DNA from: Amblyomma americanum
Taxonomy: Eukaryota > Arthropoda > Arachnida > Ixodida > Ixodidae
Length of the DNA stretch: 64,000 nucleotides
Direction of reading: 5' to 3'
Assembly (NCBI RefSeq): GCF_052857255.1
Contig: NW_027526499.1
Location: 124,001 to 188,000 of the forward strand
Of the stretch, positions 36,701-48,190 are shown piece after piece (the stretch's first letter is position 1; each line of letters opens with the position of its first letter). The notes under the pieces are model-generated. The model saw only the letters and a list, made by a program, of their open reading frames with translations, had not been told where the DNA came from and ran no database searches. The position numbers and the translations under genes are program-made.

Positions 36701-36791
36701 GAAACTCTGTGTTGGAGAAAGTCCGTGTTGGAGAAACTCCGTGTTGGAGAAACTCCGTGTTGGAGAAACTCCGTGTTTTAGAAACTCCGTG
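33389..36791. repeat. Higher-order block B, copy 3
   Basis: Matches 14.98-18.35 kb at offset 18,409 and then 18,441. Copy-specific changes include GTTCGAGAACTTATTG near 34855 where the other copies have GTTGGAGAAC, GGAGATACTCC near 35156, and GGAACAATGTG near 36190 where others have GGAACTCTGTG. TTATTGTTAG lies at 34862 and the 13-bp GAAACCGTG unit near 35540. The first ~320 bp overlap the end of the 7.5-kb copy B, showing the two homologies are continuous here. Confidence 0.84.
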
Positions 36792-37150
36792 TTGGAGAAA
36801 CTCCGTGTTGTAGAAACTCTGTGTCAGAGAAACTCCGTGTCGGAGAAACTCCGTGTTGGAGAAACTCCGTGTTGGAGAAACTCTGTGTCGGAGAAATTCC
36901 TTGTTGGAGAAACTCCGTGCTGGAGAAACTCCTTGTTGGAGAAACTCCTTGTTGGAGAAACTCCGTGTTGGAGAAACTCCGTGTTGGAGAAAACTTCGTG
37001 TAGGAGAAACTCCGTGTTTTAGAAACTCTGTGTTGGAGAAACTCCGTGTTGTAGAAACTCCGTGTCAGAGAAACTCCGTGTCGGAGAAACTCCGTGTTGG
37101 AGAAACTCCGTGTTAGAGAAACTCAATGTTGGAGAACCTTCTTGTTGGAG
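35790..37150. repeat. Segment duplicated at 2,220-bp spacing, copy 1
   Basis: Variant strings here recur exactly 2,220 bp downstream at 38010-39370 (35863/38083, 36167/38387, 36645/38865, 37062/39282). The intervening 37151-38009 is a different mixture, so this is a dispersed rather than perfectly adjacent duplication. The block also matches 26.2-27.5 kb at offset 9,607. Confidence 0.84.
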
Positions 37151-38009
37151 AAACTCCTTGTTGGAGAAACTCTGTGTCAGAGAAACTCCGTGTCGGAGAA
37201 ACTTCGTGTTGGAGAAATTCCGTGTTGGAGAAACTCTGTGTCGGAGAAATTCCTTGTTGGAGAAACTCCGTGCTGGAGAAACTCCTTGTTGGAGAAACTC
37301 CTTGTTGGAGAAACTCCGTGTTGGAGAAACTCCGTGTTGGAGAAAACTCCGTGTTGGAGAAACTCCGTGTTTTAGAAACTCCGTGTTGGAGAAACTCCCT
37401 GTTGTAGAAACTCCGTGTTAGAGAAACTCCATGTTGGAGAACCTTCTGGTTGAAGAAACTCCTTGGAGAAAATCTTTGTTGGAGAAACTCCATGTTGGAG
37501 AAACTCCGTGTTGGAAAAACTCCGTGTTGTGGAAACTCCGTGTGGGGATACGCCGAGATGGAGAAACTTCATGTTGTAGAAACTCCGTTTTGAAGAAACT
37601 CCGTGTTGGAGAAACTCCGTGTTGGAGAAACTCCGTGTTAGAGAAACTCCATGTTGGAGAAAGTCCGTGTTGGAGAATGTCCGTGTTGGAGAAACTCCGT
37701 GTTGGAGAAACTTTGTGTTGGAGAAACTTTATGTTGTAGAAACTCCGTGTTGGAGAAACTCCATGTTGTAGAAACTCCGTGTTGTAGAAACTCCGTGTTG
37801 GAGAAACTCCATGTTGTAGAAACTCCGTGTTGAAGAAACTCCGTGTTGGAGAAACTCCGTGTTGGAGAAACTCCGTGTTAGAGAAACTCCATGTTGGAGA
37901 AAGTCCGTGTTGGAGAATGTCCGTGTTGGAGAAACTCCGTGTTGGAGAAACTCCGTGTTGGAGAAACTTTATGTTGTAGAAACTCCGTGTTGGAGATACT
38001 CCATGTTGT
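37151..38009. repeat. Intervening mixed satellite with a 240-bp doublet
   Basis: Satellite only. The part to about 37.55 kb follows the 27.5-27.9 kb pattern (CCTTCTGGTTGA at 37442). The string GTGTTAGAGAAACTCCATG then occurs twice, 240 bp (15 monomers) apart, near 37636 and 37876. The same 240-bp doublet is seen near 39955 and 40195. An 81-bp stretch near 37.5 kb carries a one-base loss (GTGTGGGGATACG). Confidence 0.72.
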
Positions 38010-39370
38010 AGAAACTCTGTGTCGGAGAAACTCCGTGTCGGAGTAACTCCGTGTTGGAGAAACTCCGTGTCGGAGAAACTCAGTGTCGGAGAAACTCCGT
38101 GTCGGAGAAACTCCGTGTTGGAGAAAGTCCTTGTTGGAGAAACTCCGTGTTGGAGAAACTCCGTGTTGGAGAAACTCCGTGCTGGGGAAACTTCGTGTTG
38201 GGGTAACGCCGTGTTGGAGAAACTCCATGTTGGAGAAACTCCGTGTCGGAGAAACTCCGTGTTGGAGAAACTCCGTGTTGGAGAAACTCCGTGTTGGAGA
38301 AACTTCGTGTTGGAGAAAATCCTTGTTGGAGAAACTTCGTGCTATAGCAACTCCGTGTTGGAGAAACTCCACGCTGGAGAAACTCCGTGTTCGAAAAACT
38401 CCGTGTTGGAGGAACTCTGTGTTGGACAAACTCCGTGTTGGAGAACCTCCGCGCTGGAGAAACTTCGTGCTGGAGAAACTCCGCGTTGGAAAAACTCCGT
38501 GTTGGAGAAACTCCGTGTTGGAGAAACTCCGTGTCGGAGAAACTCCGTGTTGGAGAAACTTTATGTTGGAGAAACTCCATGTCAAAGAAACTTCGTATTG
38601 GAGAAACTCCGTGTTGGAGAAACTATGTTGTAGAAACTCCGTGTTGGAGAAACTCCATGTTGTAGAAACTCCGTGTTGAAGAAACTCCGTGTTGGAGAAA
38701 CTCCGTGTTGGAGAAACTCCGTGTTAGAGAAACTCCATGTTGGAGAAAGTCCGTGTTGGAGAATGTCCGTGTTGGAGAAACTCCGTGTTGGAGAAACTCC
38801 GTGTTGGAGAAACTTTATGTTGTAGAAACTTCGTGTTGGAGATACTCCATGTTGTAGAAACTCCGTGTTGAAGAAACTCCGTGTTGGAGAAACTCCGCGT
38901 CGGAGAAACTCCGTGTTGGAGAAACTCTGTGTTGGAGAAAGTCCGTGTTGGAGAAACTCCGTGTTGGAGAAACTCCGTGTTGGAGAAACTCCGTGTTTTA
39001 GAAACTCCGTGTTGGAGAAACTCCGTGTTGTAGAAACTCTGTGTCAGAGAAACTCCGTGTCGGAGAAACTCCGTGTTGGAGAAACTCCGTGTTGGAGAAA
39101 CTCTGTGTCGGAGAAATTCCTTGTTGGAGAAACTCCGTGCTGGAGAAACTCCTTGTTGGAGAAACTCCTTGTTGGAGAAACTCCGTGTTGGAGAAACTCC
39201 GTGTTGGAGAAAACTTCGTGTAGGAGAAACGCCGTGTTTTAGAAACTCTGTGTTGGAGAAACTCCGTGTTGTAGAAACTCCGTGTCAGAGAAACTCCGTG
39301 TCGGAGAAACTCCGTGTTGGAGAAACTCCGTGTTAGAGAAACTCAATGTTGGAGAACCTTCTTGTTGGAG
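38010..39370. repeat. Segment duplicated at 2,220-bp spacing, copy 2
   Basis: Second copy of 35790-37150. Private changes include GAAACTTCGTGCTATAG near 38334 (CTCCG in copy 1), GGAGAACCTCCGCG near 38453 and GGAGAAACGCCG near 39228. After about 39.37 kb the two copies diverge: copy 1 continues with CTCTGTGTCAG, copy 2 with CTCTGTGTTGG. Confidence 0.84.
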
Positions 39371-40099
39371 AAACTCCTTGTTGGAGAAACTCTGTGTTGG
39401 AGAAAGTCCGTGTTGGAGAAACTCCGTGTTGGAGAAACTCCGTGTTGGAGAAACTCCGTGTTTTAGAAACTCTGTGTTGGAGAAACTCCGTGTTGTAGCA
39501 ACTCTGTGTCAGAGAAACTCCGTGTCGGAGAAACTCCGTGTTGGAGAAACTCCGTGTTGGAGAAACTCTGTGTCGGAGAAATTCCTTGTTGGAGAAACTC
39601 CGTGCTGGAGAAACTCCTTGTTGGAGAAACTCCGTGTTGGAGAAACTCCGTGTTGGAGAAAACTCCGTGTTGGAGAAACTCCGTGTTTTAGAAACTCCGT
39701 GTTGGAGAAACTCCCTGTTGTAGAAACTCCGTGTTAGAGAAACTCCATGTTGGAGAACCTTCTGGTTGAAGAAACTCCTTGGAGAAAATCTTTGTTGGAG
39801 AAACTCCATGTTGGAGAAACTCCGTGTTGGAAAAACTCCGTGTTGTGGAAACTCCGTGTTGGGGATACGCCGAGATGGAGAAACTTCATGTTGTAGAAAC
39901 TCCGTTTTGAAGAAACTCCGTGTTGGAGAAACTCCGTGTTGGAGAAACTCCGTGTTAGAGAAACTCCATGTTGGAGAAAGTCCGTGTTGGAGAATGTCCG
40001 TGTTGGAGAAACTCCGTGTTGGAGAAACTTCGTGTTGGAGAAACTTTATGTTGTAGAAACTCCGTGTTGGAGAAACTCCATGTTGTAGAAACTCCGTGT

Positions 40100-40625
40100 T
40101 GTAGAAACTCCGTGTTGGAGAAACTCCATGTTGTAGAAACTCCGTGTTGAAGAAACTCCGTGTTGGAGAAACTCCGTGTTGGAGAAACTCCGTGTTAGAG
40201 AAACTCCATGTTGGAGAAAGTCCGTGTTGGAGAATGTCCGTGTTGGAGAAACTCCGTGTTGGAGAAACTCCGTGTTGGAGAAACTGTATGTTGTAGAAAC
40301 TCCGTGTTGGAAATACTCCATGTTGTAGAAACTCCGTGTTGAAGAAACTCCGTGTTGGAGAAACTCCGCGTCGGAGAAACTCCGTGTTGGAGAAACTCTG
40401 TGTTGGAGAAAGTCCGTGTTGGAGAAACTCTGTGTTGGAGAAAGTCCGTGTTGGAGAAACTCCGTGCTAGAGAAACTCCGTGTTTGAGACACTCCACGTT
40501 GGAGAATCTCCTTGTTGGAAAAAACCTTGTTTGAGAAACTCCTTGTTGGAGAAACTCTGTGTCGGAGAAACTCCGTGCTGGGGAAACTTCGTGTTGGGGA
40601 AACGCCGTGTTGGAGAAACTCCGTG
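40100..40625. repeat. Replaced patch resembling a conversion tract
   Basis: Flanking sequence on both sides matches 8.55-9.36 and 9.90-11.7 kb at the same offset (30,732). Inside the patch, the expected CGCG-rich string (9490 equivalent) and TACTTATTGTTAG (9776 equivalent) are absent. The patch instead matches about 33.98-34.50 kb at offset 6,125 (40195/34070, 40352/34227). A replacement of about 520 bp with no change in length or phase fits gene conversion, although two ordinary exchanges could give the same result. Confidence 0.6.
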
Positions 40626-40829
40626 TTGGAGAAACTCCGTGCTAGAGAAACTGCGTGTTTGAGACACTCCACGTTGGAGAATCTCCTTGTTGGAAAAAAC
40701 CTTGTTTGAGAAACTCCTTGTTGGAGAAACTCTGTGTCGGAGAAACTCCGTGCTGGGGAAACTTCGTGTTGGGGAAACGCCGTGTTGGAGAAACTCCGTG
40801 TCGGAGAAACTCCGTGTCGGAGAAACTCC
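40480..40829. repeat. 175-bp local tandem duplication
   Basis: The string from GAGACACTCCACG through the AAAAAACCTTG unit to the GGGGAAAC units occurs twice, at about 40480 and 40655, spacing 175 bp. The first copy has CTCCGTGTTTGAG and the second CTGCGTGTTTGAG. The two therefore come from different parents (B-type and R-type) joined at the right edge of the replaced patch. Confidence 0.72.
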
Positions 40830-42480
40830 GTGTTAGAGAAACTCCTTGTTGGAGAAACTCCGTGTTGGAGAAACTCCGTGTTGGAGAAACTTCGTGTTGG
40901 AGAAACTCCGTCGTGGAGAAACTTCGTGTTGGAGAAAATCCTTGTTGGAGAAACTCCGTGCTACAGCAACTCCGTGTTGGAGAAACTCCGCGCTGGAGAA
41001 ACTCCGTGTTCGAAAAACTCCGTGTTGGAGGAACTCTGTGTTGGAGAAACTCCGTGTTGGAGAAGCTCCGTGTTGGAGAAACTTCGTATCGGAGAAAGTC
41101 CGTGTCGGAGAAACTCCGTGTCGCAGAAACCTCGTGTTGTAGAAACTCCATGTTGTAGAAACTTCGTTTTGGAGAAACTCCGTGTTGGAGAACTTATTGT
41201 TAGAGAAACTCCGTGATGGAGAAACTTCGTGCTGGAGAAACTTCGTGTTGTAGAAACTGTCGGAGAAACTCCGTGTTGGAGAAACTCCATGTCGGAGAAA
41301 CTCCGTGTTGGAGGAACTCCCTCTTGGAGAATCTCTGTGTCGGAGAAACTCCATGTTGGAGAAACTCCGTGTTGGAGAAACTCCGTGTCGGGGAAACTCC
41401 GTGTTGGAGAAACTCCGTGTTGGAGAAACTCCGTGTTGGAGAAAATCCTTGGAGAAACTCCGTGCTATAGCAAATACGTGTTGGAGAAACTCTGCGCTGG
41501 AGAAACTCCGCGCTGGAGAAACTCCGTGTTGGAGAAACTCCGTGTTGGAGAAACTCTGTGTTGGAGAAACTCCGTGTTGGAGAAACACCACGTTAGAGAA
41601 ACTCCGTGTTGGATAAACTCCGTGGCGGAGCAACTCCGTGTCGGAGAAACTCCGTGTTGGAGAAACTCCGTGTTGGAGAAACTCCGTGTTGGAGAAACTT
41701 CGTGTTGGAAAAACTCCGGGTTGGAGAAACTCCGTGCTAGAGAAACTCCGTGTTTGAGACACTCCACGTTGGAGAATCTCCTTGTTGGAAAAACCTTGTT
41801 TGAGAAACTCCTTGTTGGAGAAACTCCGTGTTGGAGAAACTCCGTGCTGGGGAAACTTCGTGTTGGGGAAACGCCGTGTTGGAGAAACTCCACGTTGGAG
41901 AAACTCCGTGTCGGAGAAACTCCGTGTCGGAGAAACTCCGTGTTGGAGAAACTCTGTGTCGGAGAAACTCCGTGTCGGAGAAACTCCGTGTCGGAGAAAC
42001 TCCGTGTTGGAGAAACTCCGTGTCGGAGAAACTCAGTGTCGGAGAAACTCCGTGTCGGAGAAACTCCGTGTTGGAGAAAGCCCTTGTTGGAGAAACTCCG
42101 TGTTGGAGAAACTCCGTGTTGGAGAATCTCCGTGCTGGGGAAACTTCGTGTTGGGGTAACGCCGTGTTTGAGAAACTCCATGTTGGAGAAACTCCGTGTC
42201 GGAGAAACTCCGTGTTGGAGAAACTCCGTGTTGGAGAAACTCCGTGTTGGAGAAACTTCGTGTTGGAGAAAATCCTTGTTGGAGAAACTCCGTGCTATAG
42301 CAACTCCGTGTTGGAGAAACTCCACGCTGGAGAAACTCCGTGTTCGAAAAATTCCGTGTTGGAGGAACTCTGTGTTGGACAAACTCCGTGTCGGAGAAAC
42401 TCCGTGTTGGAGAAACTTTATGTTGTAGAAACTCCGTGTTGGAGACACTCCATGTTGTAGAAACTCCGTGTTGAAGAAAC

Positions 42481-43430
42481 TCCATGTTGGAGAAACTCTG
42501 CGTCGGAGAAACTCCGTGTTGGAGAAACTCTGTGTTGGAGAAAGTCCGTGTTGGAGAAACTCCGTGTTGGAGAAACTCCGTGTTTTAGAAACTCCGTGTT
42601 GGAGAAACTCCGTGTTGTAGAAACTCTGTGTCAGAAAAACTCCGTGTCGGAGAAACTCCGTGTTGGAGAAACTCCGTGTTGGAGAAACTCTGTGTCGGAG
42701 AAATTCCTTGTTGGAGAAACTCCGTGCTGGAGAAACTCCTTGTTGGAGAAACTCCTTGTTGGAGAAACTCCGTGTTGGAGAAACTCCGTGTTGGAGAAAA
42801 CTCCGTGTAGGAGAAACTCCGTGTTTTAGAAACTCTGTGTTGGAGAAACTCCGTGTTGTAGAAACTCCGTGCCAGAGAAACTCCGTGTCGGAGAAACTCC
42901 GTGTTGGAGAAACTCCGTGTTGGAGAAACTGCGTGTTGGAGAAACTCCGTGTTAGAGAAACTCAATGTTGGAGCACCTTCTTGTTGGAGAAACTCCTTGT
43001 TGGAGAAACTCTGTGTTGGAGAAAGTCCGTGTTGGAGAAACTCCGTGTTGGAGAAACTCCGTGTTGGAGAAACTCCGTGTTTTAGAAACTTTGTGTTGGA
43101 GAAACTCCGTGTTGTAGAAACTCTGTGTCAGAGAAACTCCGTGTCGGAGAAACTCCGTGTTGGAGAAACTCCGTGTTTGAGAAACTCTGTGTCGGAGAAA
43201 TTCCTTGTTGGTGAAACTCCGTGCTGGAGAAACTCCTTGTTGGAGAAACTCCTTGTTGGAGAAACTCCGTGTTGGAGAAACTCCGTGTTGGAGAAAACTC
43301 CGTGTTGGAGAAACTCCGTGTTTTAGAAACTCCGTGTTGGAGAAACTCCCTGTTGTAGAAACTCCGTGTTAGAGAAACTCCATGTTGGAGAACCTTCTGG
43401 TTGGAGAAACTCCTTGGAGAAAATCCTTGT
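42481..43430. repeat. Segment matching 11.7-12.5 kb
   Basis: Open-frame and variant positions match the rearranged superunit at offset 30,907 (42660/11753, 42901/11994, 43082/12175). They match 47.4-48.2 kb at spacing 4,895. It includes GAAACTGCGTG near 42927, GGAGCACCTTCTTG near 42970 and CCTTCTGGTTGG at 43393. At about 43.44 kb it switches to the TGTTCGAAAAAC type seen near 36.17 kb. Confidence 0.78.
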
Positions 43431-46400
43431 TGGAAAAACTCCATGTTGGAGAAACTCCGTGTTCGAAAAACTCCGTGTTGGAGGAACTCTGTGTTGGACA
43501 AACTCCGTGTTGGAGAAACTCCGCGCTGGAGAAACTTCGTGCTGGAGAAACTCCGCGTTGGAAAAACTCCGTGTTGGAGAAACTCCGTGTTGGAGAAACT
43601 CCGTGTCGGAGAAACTCCGTGTTGGAGAAACTTTATGTTGGAGAAACTCCATGTCAAAGAAACTTCGTATTGGAGAAACTCCGTGTTGGAGAAAATATGT
43701 TGTAGAAACTCCGTGTTGGAGAAACTCCATGTTGTAGAAACTCCGTGTTGAAGAAACTCCGTGTTGGAGAAACTCCGTGTTGGAGAAACTCCGTGTTAGA
43801 GAAACTCCATGTTGGAGAAAGTCCGTGTTTGAGAATGTCCGTGTTGGAGAAACTCCGTGTTGGAGAAACTCCGTGTTGGAGAAACTTTATGTTGTAGAAA
43901 CTCCGTGTTGGAGATACTCCATGTTGTAGAAACTCCGTGTTGAAGAAACTCCGTGTTGGAGAAACTCCGCGTCGGAGAAACTCCGTGTTGGAGAAACTCT
44001 GTGTTGGAGAAAGTCCGTGTTGGAGAAACTCCGTGTTGGAGAAAATCCGTGTTTTAGAAACTCCGTGTTGGAGAAACTCCGTGTTGTAGAAACTCTGTGT
44101 CAGAGAAACTCCGTGTCGGAGAAACTCCGTGTTGGAGAAACTCCGTGTTGGAGAAACTCTGTGTCGGAGAAATTCCTTGTTGGAGAAACTCCGTGCTGGA
44201 GAAACTCCTTGTTGGAGAAACTCCTTGTTGGAGAAACTCCGTGTTGGAGAAACTCCGTGTTGGAGAAAACTTCATGTAGGAGAAACTCCGTGTTTTAGAA
44301 ACTCTGTGTTGGAGAAACTCCGTGTTGTAGAAACTCCGTGTCAGAGAAACTCCGTGTCGGAGAAACTCCGTGTTGGAGAAACTCCGTGTTAGAGAAACTC
44401 AATGTTGGAGAACCTTCTTGTTGGAGAAACTCCTTGTTGGAGAAACTCTGTGTTGGAGAAAGTCCGTGTTGGAGAAACTCCGTGTTGGAGAAACTCCGTG
44501 TTGGAGAAACTCCGTGTTTTAGAAACTCTGTGTTGGAGAAACTCCGTGTTGTAGCAACTCTGTGTCAGAGAAACTCCGTGTCGGAGAAACTCCGTGTTGG
44601 AGAAACTCCGTGTTGGAGAAACTCTGTGTCGGAGAAATTCCTTGTTGGAGAAACTCCGTGCTGGAGAAAATCCTTGTTGGAGAAACTCCTTGTTGGAGAA
44701 ACTCCGTGTTGGAGAAACTCCGTGTTGGAGAAAACTCCGTGGTTGAGAAACTCCGTGTTTTAGAAACTCCGTGTTGGAGAAACTCCCTGTTGTAGAAACT
44801 CCGTGTTAGAGAAACTCCATGTTGGAGAACCTTCTGGTTGAAGAAACTCCTTGGAGAAAATCTTTGTTGGAGAAACTCCATGTTGGAGAAACTCCGTGTT
44901 GGAAAAACTCCGTGTTGTGGAAACTCCGTGTTGGGGATACGCCGAGATGGAGAAACTTCATGTTGTAGAAACTCCGTTTTGAAGAAACTCCGTGTTGGAG
45001 AAACTCCGTGTTGGAGAAACTCCGTGTTAGAGAAACTCCATGTTGGAGAAAGTCCGTGTTGGAGAATGTCCGTGTTGGAGAAACTCCGTGTTGGAGAAAC
45101 TTCGTGTTGGAGAAACTTTATGTTGTAGAAACTCCGTGTTGGAGAAACTCCATGTTGTAGAAACTCCGTGTTGGAGAAACTCTGTGTTGGAGAAACTCCC
45201 TGTTGAAGAAACTCCGTGTTGTAGAAACTCCGTGTTGTAGAAACTCCGTGTTGGAGATAATCCATGTTGGAGAAACTCCATGTTGGAGAAAGTCCATGCT
45301 GCAGAAAATCCGCGCTGGGGACACTACGCGCTGGAGAATCTCCGCGCTGGAGAGACTTCGTGTTGGAGAAACTCCGTGTTTTAGAAACTCCGTGTTGGAG
45401 AAACTCTGTGTGTGAGAAACTCCGAGTTGAAGAAACTCCGTGTTGGAGAAGCTCCGTGTTGAAGAAACTTCGTATCGGAGAATGTCCGTGTCGGAGAAAC
45501 TTCGTATCGGAGAATGTCCGTGTCGGAGAAACTCCGTGTCGCAGAAACTCCGTGTTGTAGAAACTTCGTGTTGGCGAAACTCCTTGTTGTAGAAACTCCG
45601 TGTTGGAGTACTTATTGTTAGATAAACTCCGTGTTGGAGAAACTTCGTGCTGGAGAAACTCTGTGTCGGAGAAACTCTGTGTCGGAGAAAGTCTGTGTCG
45701 GAGAAACTCCGTGTTGGAGAAACTCCGTGTTGGAGAAACTCCGTGCTAGAGAAACTGCGTGTTTGAGACACTCCACGTTGGAGAATCTATTGTTGGAAAA
45801 AACCTTGTTTGAGAAACTCCTTGTTGGAGAAACTCTGTGTCGGAGAAACTCCGTGCTGGGGAAACTTCGTGTTGGGGAAACGCCGTGTTGGAGAAACTCC
45901 GTGTCGGAGAAACTCCGTGTCGGATAAACTCCGTGTTAGAGAAACTCCTTGTTGGAGAAACTCCGTGTTGGAGAAACTCCGTGTTGGAGAAACTTCGTGT
46001 TGGAGAAACTCCGTCGTGGAGAAACTTCGTGTTGGAGAAAATCCTTGTTGGAGAAACTCCGTGCTACAGCAACTCCGTGTTGGAGAAACTCCGCGCTGGA
46101 GAAACTCCGTGTTCGAAAAACTCCGTGTTGTAGGAACTCTGTGTTGGAGAAACTCCGTGTTGGAGAAGCTCCGTGTTGGAGAAACTTCGTATCGGAGAAA
46201 GTCCGTGTCGGAGAAACTCCGTGTCGCAGAAACCTCGTGTTGTAGAAACTCCATGTTGTAGAAACTTCGTTTTGGAGAAACTCCGTGTTGGAGAACTTAT
46301 TGTTAGAGAAACTCCGTGATGGAGAAACTTCGTGCTGGAGAAACTTCGTGTTGTAGAAACTGTCGGAGAAACTCCGTGTTGGAGAAACTCCATGTCGGAG

Positions 46401-47170
46401 AAACTCCGTGTTGGAGGAACTCCCTCTTGGAGAATCTCTGTGTCGGAGAAACTCCATGTTGGAGAAACTCCGTGTTGGAGAAACTCCGTGTCGGGGAAAC
46501 TCCGTGTTGGAGAAACTCCGTGTTGGAGAAACTCCGTGTTGGAGAAAATCCTTGGAGAAACTCCGTGCTATAGCAAATACGTGTTGGAGAAACTCTGCGC
46601 TGGAGAAACTCCGCGCTGGAGAAACTCCGTGTTGGAGAAACTCCGTGTTGGAGAAACTCTGTGTTGGAGAAACTCCGTGTTGGAGAAACACCACGTTAGA
46701 GAAACTCCGTGTTGGATAAACTCCGTGGCGGAGCAACTCCGTGTCGGAGAAACTTCGTGTTGGAGAAACTCCGTGTTGGAGAAACTCCGTGTTGGAGAAA
46801 CTTCGTGTTGGAAAAACTCCGGGTTGGAGAAACTCCGTGCTAGAGAAACTCCGTGTTTGAGACACTCCACGTTGGAGAATCTCCTTGTTGGAAAAACCTT
46901 GTTTGAGAAACTCCTTGTTGGAGAAACTCCGTGTTGGAGAAACTCCGTGCTGGGGAAACTTCGTGTTGGGGAAACGCCGTGTTGGAGAAACTCCACGTTG
47001 GAGAAACTCCGTGTCGGAGAAACTCCGTGTCGGAGAAACTCCGTGTTGGAGAAACTCTGTGTCGGAGAAACTCCGTGTCGGAGAAACTCCGTGTTGGAGA
47101 AACTCCGTGTCGGAGAAACTCAGTGTCGGAGAAACTCCGTGTCGGAGAAACTCCGTGTTGGAGAAAGCCC
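43431..47170. repeat. R-like segment with a 36-kb-type entry
   Basis: The first ~400 bp match 36.17-36.55 kb (offset about 7,276-7,292). From about 43.83 kb the sequence follows R copy 2 (8.03-11.34 kb) at offset 35,804, then 35,836 (44097/8293, 44838/9034, 45264/9460, 45631/9795). A 32-bp insertion duplicates the TTCGTATCGG unit near 45.5 kb. The CGCG-rich string is at 45294, TACTTATTGTTAG near 45610 and TTATTGTTAG at 46297. At 47170 about 190 bp are missing relative to 11.34-11.53 kb. Confidence 0.82.
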
Positions 47171-48190
47171 TTGTTGGAGAAACTCCGTGCTATAGCAACT
47201 CCGTGTTGGAGAAACTCCACGCTGGAGAAACTCCGTGTTCGAAAAATTCCGTGTTGGAGGAACTCTGTGTTGGACAAACTACGTGTTGGAGAAACTCCGT
47301 GTTGGAGAAACTTTATGTTGTAGAAACTCCGTGTTGGAGACACTCCATGTTGTAGAAACTCCGTGTTGAAGAAACTCCATGTTGGAGAAACTCTGCGTCG
47401 GAGAAACTCCGTGTTGGAGAAACTCTGTGTTGGAGAAAGTCCGTGTTGGACAAACTCCGTGTTGGAGAAACTCCGTGTTTTAGAAACTCCGTGTTGGAGA
47501 AACTCCGTGTTGTAGAAACTCTGTGTCAGAAAAACTCCGTGTCGGAGAAACTCCGTGTTGGAGAAACTCCGTGTTGGAGAAACTCTGTGTCGGAGAAATT
47601 CCTTGTTGGAGAAACTCCGTGCTGGAGAAACTCCTTGTTGGAGAAACTCCTTGTTGGAGAAACTCCGTGTTGGAGAAACTCCGTGTTGGAGAAAACTCCG
47701 TGTAGGAGAAACTCCGTGTTTTAGAAACTCTGTGTTGGAGAAACTCCGTGTTGTAGAAACTCCGTGTCAGAGAAACTCCGTGTCGGAGAAACTCCGTGTT
47801 GGAGAAACTCCGTGTTGGAGAAATGCGTGTTGGAGAAACTCCGTGTTAGAGAAACTCAATGTTGGAGCACCTTCTTGTTGGAGAAACTCCTTGTTGGAGA
47901 AACTCTGTGTTGGAGAAAGTCCGTGTTGGAGAAACTCCGTGTTGGAGAAACTCCGTGTTGGAGAAACTCCGTGTTTTAGAAACTCTGTGTTGGAGAAACT
48001 CCGTGTTGTAGAAACTCTGTGTCAGAGAAACTCCGTGTCGGAGAAACTCCGTGTTGGAGAAACTCCGTGTTTGAGAAACTCTGTGTCGGAGAAATTCCTT
48101 GTTGGTGAAACTCCGTGCTGGAGAAACTCCTTGTTGGAGAAACTCCTTGTTGGAGAAACTCCGTGTTGGAGAAACTCCGTGTTGGAGAAA
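46000..48190. repeat. ~2.2-kb tandem duplication, copy 1
   Basis: Directly followed by copy 2 at 48191-50400. Spacing is 2,198 bp at 46316/48514, 2,182 at 46568/48750 and 2,230 at 47443/49673; the steps are -16 and +48. Both copies share AAATGCGTG (47822 and 50052), which elsewhere is GAAACTGCGTG, and GGACAAACTCCGTG near 47448 and 49678. Confidence 0.84.

Larger units (their letters stand above)
39371..42480. repeat. R-like segment, colinear with 8.55-11.7 kb
   Basis: Variant strings match R copy 2 at offset 30,748, then 30,732 (39766/9034, 39968/9236, 40655/9923, 41213/10481, 41782/11050). The end follows the R copy 1 form, matching 7.8-8.0 kb at offset 34,495 with the intact GAGACACTCCATG string. 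The offset is identical before and after a replaced stretch at about 40.10-40.62 kb, which is listed separately. TTATTGTTAG is at 41194. Confidence 0.82.
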
